Below the pieces are notes generated by a model, which was given only the letters and a program-made list of their open reading frames with translations, ran no database searches and had not been told where the DNA came from. DNA of 64,000 nt from Acidimicrobiales bacterium (GTDB lineage: Bacteria > Actinomycetota > Acidimicrobiia > Acidimicrobiales > Aldehydirespiratoraceae): the NCBI GenBank assembly GCA_041394245.1, contig JAWKIR010000003.1:744001-808000 (forward strand), written 5' to 3'. The translations under genes were made by a program, and so were the position numbers. Below, in pieces: positions 8,310-15,931 of this stretch (position 1 is the first letter of the stretch; each line of letters opens with the position of its first letter).

Positions 8310-8927
8310 ATGACCGACGAGGCAAGCGACATCGCTCGAGGTACGGCGCGATCGACGATCCCGCCCGAAGTTCTGGACGCGCTCGTGCCGGCACCGGCCG
8401 CCCGCTGGCGGCGAGCCGCGCTCTGGCTGCTCTTCGCGGCGGCGGTCGCGGGCGTCGGGTGGGGGTGGAGCACCGGCATCGCCAATCCGGAGATCTCCAC
8501 CCATCTCGCGAGCTGGGGTGGCGACGGGCCGGTGCATCTGGGATTCCGGGTCGAGTCCCGATCCGCAGTCGACATCGAGATCACCGAGGGGTTCGACGTG
8601 CCGGACGGTCTTCGCCTGCTCGGCTACACGACCGCGCCGTTCAGCGACGAACTGGGGATCGCCGACATCGACGGAGGCGTGTTCCCGGTGCGGGTACGTC
8701 CCGACGGCCCCGTCGACATCACGGCGTTCTTCGAGATCACCGATTGCGGTCTGCTCGCGAACCAGGTCGGCCCTGCTCGGGTGACGGTGGCGATCGCCGA
8801 CGGCCCGTTCTCCTGGTTCGAGCATCGGCGAGTCGTGGGGACGGACTTCTTCGCCGCCTCCGACGCCACCGGGCAGGGTGCCTGGCCGACCGCGATCTCA
8901 GAGGGCGCCTGCGTGTCGTCGGAGTGA
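8310..8927 (+). CDS. predicted membrane-anchored protein of unknown function
   Basis: A 205-residue protein I do not recognise. Residues 1-32 are cytosolic and polar, then RWRRAALWLLFAAAVAGVGWGW forms a single membrane anchor with positive residues on the N-side, leaving about 150 residues outside. The outer part is beta-rich with one possible disulfide pair (Cys in ITDCGLL and in EGACVSSE). I prefer the ATG at 8310: CAATAT lies 7 nt before it, fitting a leaderless start, whereas the ATG at 8301 is inside the palindrome. It is divergent from the GntR/membrane-protein operon and probably shares its operator. Confidence 0.6.
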   Translation: MTDEASDIARGTARSTIPPEVLDALVPAPAARWRRAALWLLFAAAVAGVGWGWSTGIANPEISTHLASWGGDGPVHLGFRVESRSAVDIEITEGFDVPDGLRLLGYTTAPFSDELGIADIDGGVFPVRVRPDGPVDITAFFEITDCGLLANQVGPARVTVAIADGPFSWFEHRRVVGTDFFAASDATGQGAWPTAISEGACVSSE

Positions 8928-9003
8928 AATCCGGGTTCGAGGGACTGCGGCGGGCACTTGTCGGGTTTGGATGGAGGCGCCGAACCAACGAAGGGCCTCA
9001 CCA

Positions 9004-9043
9004 ATGTCTGTGCAACTCATGTCTGTGCGAACCATGTCTGTGC
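9004..9043. repeat. three 15-bp-spaced copies of ATGTCTGTGC before egtB
   Basis: ATGTCTGTGC occurs at 9004, 9019 and 9034, exactly 15 bp apart with different 5-nt spacers. It lies 52-92 bp before the egtB start. The period is about one and a half helical turns, so successive copies would face opposite sides of the DNA. Confidence 0.75.
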
Positions 9044-9095
9044 ATACCTGGATCCATCTCGGACCGATTCGCGATCGCGAGTGGGAGGCAGCGGC

Positions 9096-10361
9096 ATGCG
9101 GGCATCAGTGACCGACCTCGCGACCATCACCCTCGCGGCCCGCTACGACGCGGTCCGCGACCAGACCGAGGCACTGGCCTCGGTGCTGAGCCCCGAGGAC
9201 CAGGTCGTGCAATCGATGCCCGACGTGAGCCCGACGAAGTGGCACCGGGCCCACAGCACATGGTTCTTCGAGACGTTCCTCCTGATTCCCCATGGCGTGG
9301 AACCGGTCGAGGAGTACTACGGCTATCTGTTCAACTCCTACTACGAGGCCGTCGGAGCCCGTCACCCCCGCCCCGATCGGGGGTTGATCACGAGGCCGAG
9401 CAACGACGACGTGCGGGAGTATCGCCGCCTCGTCGACGAGCAGATGCGCCGACTGATCGACTCCGAGGTCGGCGATGATCCCGCCGTCGCGGCGCTGATC
9501 GAGCTCGGGCTCCACCACGAGCAACAGCACCAGGAACTGCTGCTGATGGACATCAAGCACGTGCTCTCGCGCAATCCCTTCTCACCGGCCTACGACCCGC
9601 GGCCCGCGCCGCCGGCCGACTCGGTCCCGGACCTGGGCTGGATCGCACACCCGGGTGGCATCATCGAGGTGGGTCACACCGGTGACGGGTTCCACTTCGA
9701 CAACGAGGGCCCCCGCCATCAGGCCCTCGTCCCGTCGCACCGGCTGGCCGACCGGCTGGTGACCAACGGTGAGTGGCTCGAGTTCATGGCCGACGACGCC
9801 TACGCGAATCCCGCGCTCTGGCTCTCGGCCGGCTGGCACACCGTCGTCACCGAGGCATGGGACGCCCCGATGTACTGGTCGCGAACCGACGACGGTTGGG
9901 TCGTGCACACGCTGACCGGCACCCGCCCGGTCGACCCCGGTGAGCCGGTGGCGCATGTCAGCTACTTCGAGGCCGACGCGTTCGCCCGTTGGGCGGGGGC
10001 GCGCCTCCCGACCGAGTTCGAGTGGGAGGCGCATGCCGCCGCTCGTGCCGTCGACGGCAACCTGCTTCCCGGCGGTGCGCTGCATCCGACCCGCGCAGCG
10101 GGCAACGGTGTCCGACAGCTCTACGGCGACGTGTGGGAATGGACGTCGAGTGCCTATGCCCCCTACCCGGGCTATCGGCCTGCGGCCGGGGCGGTGGGCG
10201 AGTACAACGGAAAGTTCATGATCGACCAACAGGTCCTGCGAGGCGGGAGTTGTGTCACCCCGGGCGACCATGTCCGCGCCACCTATCGCAACTTCTTCCC
10301 GACACATTCGCGTTGGGTGTTCGCGGGCGTACGGCTCGCCGACGACGGGGGTGCGCGATGA
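9096..10361 (+). CDS. egtB: hercynine oxygenase EgtB (ergothioneine biosynthesis)
   Basis: A 421-residue non-haem iron sulfoxide synthase that joins a thiol donor to C2 of hercynine. The N-terminal DinB-like domain carries HRAHSTWFFE (50-59) and the iron-binding HX3HXE motif (HHEQQHQE, residues 140-147). The C-terminal half is the formylglycine-generating-enzyme fold, with HVSYFEADAFARWAGARLPT and LRGGSCVTP. The ATG at 9096 was chosen over upstream in-frame starts because GGGAGG sits 7 nt before it and homology begins here. It overlaps egtD by 4 nt (ATGA). No egtA, egtC or egtE is nearby, so the thiol donor and final lyase step must be encoded elsewhere. Confidence 0.92.
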   Translation: MRASVTDLATITLAARYDAVRDQTEALASVLSPEDQVVQSMPDVSPTKWHRAHSTWFFETFLLIPHGVEPVEEYYGYLFNSYYEAVGARHPRPDRGLITRPSNDDVREYRRLVDEQMRRLIDSEVGDDPAVAALIELGLHHEQQHQELLLMDIKHVLSRNPFSPAYDPRPAPPADSVPDLGWIAHPGGIIEVGHTGDGFHFDNEGPRHQALVPSHRLADRLVTNGEWLEFMADDAYANPALWLSAGWHTVVTEAWDAPMYWSRTDDGWVVHTLTGTRPVDPGEPVAHVSYFEADAFARWAGARLPTEFEWEAHAAARAVDGNLLPGGALHPTRAAGNGVRQLYGDVWEWTSSAYAPYPGYRPAAGAVGEYNGKFMIDQQVLRGGSCVTPGDHVRATYRNFFPTHSRWVFAGVRLADDGGAR

Positions 10362-11341
10362 TCCACCTCCCCGAGGTCGTCGTCGACGTCCATCTCGGGC
10401 CCGATGATCTGGCCGCGTCGTTGCGACACGACGTCCGCGACGGCTTGACCCGCCGGTGCAAGGAACTGCCGCCGAAATGGCTCTACGACGAAGCCGGCAG
10501 TGCGCTGTTCGATCAGATCACGAGGCTCGAGGAGTACTACCCGACCGCCGCCGAGCGAGAGATCCTCCTGCGCCATGCCGCGACGATCATCGAGCGGGCC
10601 GAGGCCCACACGATCGTGGAGCTCGGTGCCGGTACGTCCGACAAGACCCGCGCCCTGCTCGATGCCGGTCGCGACCAGGGAAGTCTGCATCGGTTCATCC
10701 CGTTCGACGTGAGTGAGGAGTTCCTCCGCACGACCTCCGACGCGCTGGCCGAGGCCTATCCGGGTCTCGCCGTGCACGGGGTCGTCGGCGACTTCGATCG
10801 GCACCTCGGGCGGATTCCCCGCGATGGCGAGCGACGCATGATCGTGCTGCTCGGCGGCACGATCGGGAACTATCCGACCGAGGCCCGCGCGGAGTTCCTG
10901 CGGCGGATCGTCGACCTGCTGCAGCCGGGCGACCGGTTCCTCCTCGGCACGGACCTGGTGAAGGACCCGGCGCGCATGGAGCTCGCCTACGACGACCGCC
11001 AAGGGGTCACCGCGGCGTTCAACAAGAACGTGCTCGAGGTGCTCAATCGCGAACTCCACGCCGATTTCGACGTCGACTCGTTCGACCACGAGGCCACCTG
11101 GGACCCACACGAGGAATGGATGGACCTCGGCCTGCGCAGCCGGCGCGCCCAGCAGGTCCGCGTCGATGCCCTCGATCTCGACATCGCCTTCTCGGAAGGG
11201 GAGTACCTGCGAACCGAGGTGTCCGCGAAGTTCCGGCTTCCGCTGCTGGCCGAGGAACTCGCGGCCGTCGGGCTCGAGATCGAGCACTGGTTCACCGACG
11301 TCGCCGGCGACTTCGGCGTGAGTCTGTCGGTTCTGCGCTGA
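10358..11341 (+). CDS. egtD: L-histidine N-alpha-methyltransferase EgtD
   Basis: A 327-residue SAM-dependent enzyme that trimethylates histidine to hercynine, the substrate of EgtB. The N-terminal part contains KELPPKWLYDEAGSALFDQI and ITRLEEYYPTAAE, which form the histidine pocket in this family. The SAM motif VELGAGTSDKT is at residues 87-97, and LLGGTIGNYPTEAR is also characteristic. Length is close to the 321 residues of mycobacterial EgtD. It starts within the egtB stop codon, so the two enzymes are translationally coupled. Confidence 0.94.
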   Translation: MIHLPEVVVDVHLGPDDLAASLRHDVRDGLTRRCKELPPKWLYDEAGSALFDQITRLEEYYPTAAEREILLRHAATIIERAEAHTIVELGAGTSDKTRALLDAGRDQGSLHRFIPFDVSEEFLRTTSDALAEAYPGLAVHGVVGDFDRHLGRIPRDGERRMIVLLGGTIGNYPTEARAEFLRRIVDLLQPGDRFLLGTDLVKDPARMELAYDDRQGVTAAFNKNVLEVLNRELHADFDVDSFDHEATWDPHEEWMDLGLRSRRAQQVRVDALDLDIAFSEGEYLRTEVSAKFRLPLLAEELAAVGLEIEHWFTDVAGDFGVSLSVLR

Positions 11342-11380
11342 CCGTCGTGGTGGGGCGGGAATAGAACCCCTCCCGGCAAA

Positions 11381-11401
11381 GTTGAGTCCATTGCACTCAG
11401 G
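11381..11401 (+). promoter_or_regulatory. HAIR site (HspR operator) upstream of clpB
   Basis: GTTGAGT-CCATTGC-ACTCAGG matches the HAIR consensus CTTGAGT-N7-ACTCAAG at 12 of 14 arm positions with the exact 7-bp spacer. It lies 31 bp before the clpB start and contains a TTGAGT that could be the -35 box. Confidence 0.8.
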
Positions 11402-11431
11402 TTTTCTCGACTCGACCGTGGAGGTCCCCCT

Positions 11432-13921
11432 ATGGCGCTCGATCCGAATCGCTGGACACTCAAGACCACCGAGGCCTTCTCGGCCGCCAGCGAGTCGGCT
11501 CGCGCCGCATCGCACCCCGAAGTGGTTCCCGCCCACCTGCTGACCGCACTGCTCGGTCAGTCGGAGGGGATCGTCCTCCCCATGCTCCACAAGGTCGGTG
11601 TCGATGTCCCGTCGGCACGCAACGCCGCCGCTGATGCGCTTGCCAAGCTGCCCCATGCCTACGGATCCGACCCGCAGATCTCGAAGGAACTGCGCGAGGT
11701 CCTCGAGGCCGCCGACCAGGTGCGGGAAGTCCTGGCCGACGAGTACCTCTCGACCGAACACCTGCTCCTCGCGCTCGACCACGCGATCGGGGTCGATCGT
11801 GAGACCCTTCTGGGTGCGCTGCGCGAAGTGCGGGGAAGCCATCGGGTCACCAGCCAGACGCCGGAGAACGAGTACCAGGCCCTCGAACGTTTCGGTCGTG
11901 ACCTCACCGAAGCCGCCCGCAACGGCGAACTCGACCCGGTGATCGGCCGTGACGACGAGATCCGCCGTGTCATCCGAGTGCTCTCGCGTCGCACCAAGAA
12001 CAACCCGGTGCTCATCGGCGAACCGGGTGTCGGCAAGACCGCGATCGTCGAGGGGCTCGCCTCCCGCATCGTCGAGGGCGACATCCCCGAATCGCTGAAG
12101 AACAAGCGCCTGATCAGCCTCGACATCTCGTCGATGGTCGCCGGGGCGAAGTACCGCGGTGAGTTCGAGGAACGACTCCAATCCGTTCTGAAGGAGATCG
12201 AGGACGCCGACGGCGAGATCATCACGTTCGTCGACGAGATGCACACGGTCGTGGGTGCGGGCGGCGCCGAAGGTGCCATGGACGCCGGCAACATGCTCAA
12301 GCCCATGCTGGCCCGCGGCAAGCTCCGCATGGTCGGCGCCACCACCCTCGACGAGTACCGCAAGTACGTCGAGAAGGACCCTGCTCTGGAGCGCCGCTTC
12401 CAGCAGGTGCTCGTCGAGCCGCCGTCCGTCGAAGCCGCGATCGCCATCCTCCGCGGGCTCAAGGAGCGCTACGAGGTGCACCACGGTGTGCGAATCCAGG
12501 ATTCCGCCCTCGTCGCCGCCGCGGTGTTGAGCGACCGCTATCTCACCGGCCGCTTCCTCCCCGACAAGGCGATCGATCTGATCGACGAGGCGAGTGCATC
12601 CCTGCGCATCGAGATCGATTCGGTGCCGACCGAGATCGACGTCGTCGAGCGCCGCATCCGCCAGCTCGAGATCGAGCGGCTCGCCCTGGCGAAGGAGACC
12701 GACGCCGCCTCGGCCGAGCGGTTGGAGGAACTCGACCGCGAACACGCGGATCTCACCGAGACGCTGGCGGGGATGACCGCCACGTGGCAGGCCGAGAAGG
12801 ACGCGATCACCGCGCTGCGCGAGATCAACGAGGAGCTCGAGTTCGTCCGCGGTGAAGTCGAACGTGAGCCCGACCTCGAGCGGGCGGCCGAGCTCCGCTA
12901 CGGACGTATCCCCGAGTTGGAGCGGCAGTTCGGCGTCGCCCGGACCGAACTCGACAAGATCCAGGCCGAGTCGTCGATGCTGAAAGAAGAGGTCGACGAG
13001 GAGGACATCGCCGAGGTGGTGAGCCGTTGGACGGGTGTGCCCGTGTCTCGGCTTCTCGAGGGTGAGGTCCAAAAACTCGTGCGCCTCGAGGACCATCTCC
13101 ACAAGCGCGTCGTCGGACAGGACAGCGCCGTGTCCGTGGTCGCCAACGCCATCCGGCGGTCCCGGGCCGGGCTCGGCGATCCTCACCGTCCCATCGGCAG
13201 CTTCCTGTTCCTCGGCCCGACCGGTGTCGGCAAGACCGAACTGGCCCGATCGCTCGCCGAGTTCCTGTTCGACGACGAGCGGGCGATGGTGCGCATCGAC
13301 ATGTCCGAATACATGGAGAAGCATTCCGTGAGCCGCTTGATCGGAGCGCCTCCGGGTTATGTCGGCTACGACGAGGGTGGGCAGCTCACCGAGACCGTTC
13401 GGCGTCGCCCGTACTCGGTGGTGTTGCTCGACGAGGTCGAGAAGGCGCACGGCGACGTGTTCAACGTCCTCCTGCAGCTGCTCGACGACGGTCGTCTGAC
13501 CGACGGCCAGGGTCGCACCGTCGACTTCGCCAATGTCGTGTTGATCATGACCTCGAACCTTCCGGGTGAGCCGGAGGACTTCTTCCGGCCCGAGTTCGTC
13601 AACCGCATCGACGACATCGTGCGGTTCCGCTCGCTGACCGAGGACGACCTCGTCCAGATCGTCGACATCCAGCTCGCGGGTCTCGCCGGTCGCCTCGCCG
13701 ATCGCCGCCTGACCCTCGAGGTCACCGACGACGCCAAGCGACTCCTCGCCACCGAAGGGTTCGAACCGGCCTTCGGCGCCCGACCCCTCAAGCGACTGAT
13801 CCAACGGGCGATCGGAGACCCGCTGGCCATCGCGATCCTCGAGGGGACGTACCAGGAAGGCGACACGGTGACCGTGACTGTGGACGGCCCTGTGGACAAC
13901 CGGGAGTTCGTGCTGGCCTGA
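11432..13921 (+). CDS. clpB: disaggregase ClpB (Hsp100)
   Basis: An 829-residue AAA+ disaggregase that works with DnaK to rescue aggregates. The N domain spans about 1-145. AAA-1 has Walker A GEPGVGKT near 197, a coiled-coil middle domain lies at about 400-520, and AAA-2 has GPTGVGKT near 596 with pore loop GAPPGYVGYDEGG. It lacks the IGF/LGF ClpP-binding loop pattern, which favours ClpB over ClpC. The protein is about 30 residues shorter than usual; much of this is a missing segment in AAA-2 between TSN and RPEFVNRID. GGAGG precedes the ATG, and the HAIR site upstream suggests HspR control. Confidence 0.93.
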   Translation: MALDPNRWTLKTTEAFSAASESARAASHPEVVPAHLLTALLGQSEGIVLPMLHKVGVDVPSARNAAADALAKLPHAYGSDPQISKELREVLEAADQVREVLADEYLSTEHLLLALDHAIGVDRETLLGALREVRGSHRVTSQTPENEYQALERFGRDLTEAARNGELDPVIGRDDEIRRVIRVLSRRTKNNPVLIGEPGVGKTAIVEGLASRIVEGDIPESLKNKRLISLDISSMVAGAKYRGEFEERLQSVLKEIEDADGEIITFVDEMHTVVGAGGAEGAMDAGNMLKPMLARGKLRMVGATTLDEYRKYVEKDPALERRFQQVLVEPPSVEAAIAILRGLKERYEVHHGVRIQDSALVAAAVLSDRYLTGRFLPDKAIDLIDEASASLRIEIDSVPTEIDVVERRIRQLEIERLALAKETDAASAERLEELDREHADLTETLAGMTATWQAEKDAITALREINEELEFVRGEVEREPDLERAAELRYGRIPELERQFGVARTELDKIQAESSMLKEEVDEEDIAEVVSRWTGVPVSRLLEGEVQKLVRLEDHLHKRVVGQDSAVSVVANAIRRSRAGLGDPHRPIGSFLFLGPTGVGKTELARSLAEFLFDDERAMVRIDMSEYMEKHSVSRLIGAPPGYVGYDEGGQLTETVRRRPYSVVLLDEVEKAHGDVFNVLLQLLDDGRLTDGQGRTVDFANVVLIMTSNLPGEPEDFFRPEFVNRIDDIVRFRSLTEDDLVQIVDIQLAGLAGRLADRRLTLEVTDDAKRLLATEGFEPAFGARPLKRLIQRAIGDPLAIAILEGTYQEGDTVTVTVDGPVDNREFVLA

Positions 13922-13929
13922 TCGATCGG

Positions 13930-13950
13930 GCGGGTGCCGCCGGCGCCCGC
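13930..13950 (+). terminator. GC-rich hairpin after clpB
   Basis: Arms GCGGGTGCC and GGCGCCCGC with a 3-nt loop and one G-T pair, 9 nt after the clpB stop. There is no T-run, so termination is only possible. Confidence 0.3.
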
Positions 13951-14012
13951 AGCATCACCCTCCGTGAGTGGATCGACCACTACGTTCTCTGCCAGGAGTA
14001 CGGGAGAGCGAT

Positions 14013-15719
14013 GTGAAGCTGCGACAGCTGTGGAAACTGCTGTCCGGCGTCGCCTTGCTCGTCACCGGCATGCTGTTCGGCGCTTCGGCACCGGCGGCGG
14101 CCACGACGGGCGGGTGCGCCGGCGACGTCGTTGTCGCGCTCGACGTCGCCGTGTGGTCCCGATCCGGCCATGACACCTACGGCTTCACACTGAGCGAGCC
14201 GCTGCCGCCCGGCGAATGGACGGTCCGGACCAGTTCGTCGGATGCCTATGTCGGCCGTAGTGCCAGTCTGCAGCTCCACGAACAATGGCTGCTCGACATC
14301 GCCGGCCATGTCGTCCTCGGCCCGACCACGGATCTGGCCGATGGCGTCGAGTCGGCCCAGGTGGCCGACTCCCTCGGTTCGTTCGTGAGCACCGCCGGCG
14401 TCACGCGGTTCACGGTGCGCCACGCGGCACCGAGCACTCCGGACGGGACCAACTCGGTGACGGCCGACTGTGTCTCGTTCACCCGGGTCCCTCCACCGAC
14501 CACGACGGCACCGCCGACGACGGCGCCGACCACGACAGCCCCGACCACGACGGCCCCGACCACGACGGCCCCGACGACGACGACTGTTGCGCCGCCCTCG
14601 ACGACGATGGCGCCGACCACGACGACGACGATGGCGCCGACCACGACCACGGCCCCGACCACGACCACGGCCCCGACCACGACGACGGCCCCGCCCGCAA
14701 GACCCGCGCCGCCCACGCCGACCCCTCCCGGGATCCGTGCCTCCGCGGTCGTCGACTGCCTCGCCGACCGCGTCTACGTCCTGTTGGGCAACGACGGCGA
14801 CACCGCGGCGACGGTCGACGTCGCCCTTCCGCTCGCCACCGTGCAGTCGGGAGTCGCCGTCGGCGCCGGTTCGACCACGACCAGCACCCTCGCGATCGGC
14901 GATGTCGAGGGCGCCAGCGAGATCCGTGTCACCGACTCCTCCACCGGTGCGACCTATCTGCGCACGCCGGTCGAGGTCGACTGCGACGAACCCGCGCGCC
15001 CGACGGCAACGACCGTTCTCGACTGCGCCGCCGGGGTGCTCGTGGTGGTGTTGGGCAACGATGCCGGCGACCCCGCCGAACTCATGGTCGTGCACGAACG
15101 AGTGGCCGTCATCGCCGAGGTCGTCCTCGAGGCCGGCTCGACCATCCAGGTCGAGGTGCCGGTCCGAGACGCCGACGTCATCCCGATCCGGGTGATCGAC
15201 GGCGACGGCAACGATGTCATGCGGGTCACGGTCGACAACATCTGCCCGCCGACGGACCCGGCGACCGGCGACGACGGCGACACCGATGGGCCGGGCGATG
15301 GCGGCACGGGAGTCGACGGTGCCCCGGGCACGTGCGCCACATCGGTACGAGCGGCGCCGGAATGCGCCGACGTCCGCATCGTCGTCGAGCCCGACTGTCC
15401 GCGTTCGCTCGCCGATGTGTCCGTGCGCCGCGAAGGGATCGGCCGGGAACGCTTCGTCGTGCTCCTCGACGGCGCCGTCGCCGGGGTCGTCGCGATCGAC
15501 GGGACCGGCGATCGCTCGGTTCCGGTGTCGTTGGGCGGCGACGATGCCCTCCTGACCGTTTCCCGTTCGACATCCACCGAGGCGATCGTCGTCGGCAGGA
15601 TCAGCTGCGATACCGAGAGCAGTCGTGCCGGACCCATCGCGGCGTCGCTGGTCGTCTTCGCCGTGCTCTCGACAGCCGCCGGTGTGCTGCCCTGGCCGCT
15701 CAAGGCCGGCGCACTCTGA
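14013..15719 (+). CDS. secreted multi-domain protein with Thr/Pro stalk and C-terminal membrane anchor
   Basis: A 568-residue surface protein of unknown function. Residues 1-31 are a signal peptide ending SAPAAA. Domain 1 (about 35-160) begins Cys-Ala-Gly, ends at a second Cys, and resembles the N-terminal domain of the protein at 15932 (LPPGEWTV, YVGR, EQWLL). A low-complexity stalk of PTTTAPTTT repeats runs from about 163 to 229. Then come two similar beta-rich modules of about 85 residues (starts VVDC/VLDC, then LGNDG/LGNDAG, ending in Cys), a fourth Cys-bounded region, and a C-terminal hydrophobic segment (AASLVVFAVLSTAAGVLPW). The start is the GTG at 14013 with GGGAGAG 4 nt upstream; the ATG two bases earlier is followed at once by TGA. 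Confidence 0.75.
   Translation: MKLRQLWKLLSGVALLVTGMLFGASAPAAATTGGCAGDVVVALDVAVWSRSGHDTYGFTLSEPLPPGEWTVRTSSSDAYVGRSASLQLHEQWLLDIAGHVVLGPTTDLADGVESAQVADSLGSFVSTAGVTRFTVRHAAPSTPDGTNSVTADCVSFTRVPPPTTTAPPTTAPTTTAPTTTAPTTTAPTTTTVAPPSTTMAPTTTTTMAPTTTTAPTTTTAPTTTTAPPARPAPPTPTPPGIRASAVVDCLADRVYVLLGNDGDTAATVDVALPLATVQSGVAVGAGSTTTSTLAIGDVEGASEIRVTDSSTGATYLRTPVEVDCDEPARPTATTVLDCAAGVLVVVLGNDAGDPAELMVVHERVAVIAEVVLEAGSTIQVEVPVRDADVIPIRVIDGDGNDVMRVTVDNICPPTDPATGDDGDTDGPGDGGTGVDGAPGTCATSVRAAPECADVRIVVEPDCPRSLADVSVRREGIGRERFVVLLDGAVAGVVAIDGTGDRSVPVSLGGDDALLTVSRSTSTEAIVVGRISCDTESSRAGPIAASLVVFAVLSTAAGVLPWPLKAGAL
14494..14700 (+). repeat. CCGACCACGACGG-type tandem repeat coding the Thr/Pro stalk
   Basis: Degenerate tandem copies of a 12-15-bp unit, in frame with the secreted protein and encoding PTTT/APTTT. 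Copy number is likely to vary between strains. Confidence 0.75.
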
Positions 15720-15830
15720 ACCCTCGGTCATCCGAAGTGCGGTGGCCATTGGGCACAACTGTTGGTCCGGGCGGCCTATTGTGACCCCGGTCGGGCCCCT
15801 CGTAGCCTGATCTCACGGGGAGGCAACGAC

Positions 15831-15928
15831 CCGTCGGACAGTAATTGGTCGCTTCGTCCGACGGTGAGCCAGAGCGAAACCGACCCTGTTCCACTCCCTC
15901 CACTGCACACCTCCGAGAGGTCGGTTTC
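15831..15928 (+). promoter_or_regulatory. structured 5' leader that may mask the ribosome-binding site
   Basis: Two perfect stems: CCGTCGGAC (15831-15839) with GTCCGACGG (15856-15864), and GAAACCGACC (15876-15885) with GGTCGGTTTC (15919-15928). The second ends 3 nt before the ATG at 15932 and overlaps the GAGAGG candidate ribosome-binding site. It matches no riboswitch class I know. Confidence 0.45.
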
Positions 15929-15931
15929 CAA

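Noticed and set aside
10283..13804. Open frame of about 1170 codons antisense to egtD and clpB
   Set aside because: Mirror of real genes; it would span two unrelated genes and has no recognisable motif.
14494..14700. Possible satellite or CRISPR array
   Set aside because: In-frame coding repeats for a Thr/Pro stalk, without spacers.
15781..15931. c-di-GMP (GEMM) or c-di-AMP (ydaO) riboswitch before the secreted protein
   Set aside because: Local fragments look alike but the conserved cores are missing; kept only as an unclassified structured leader.
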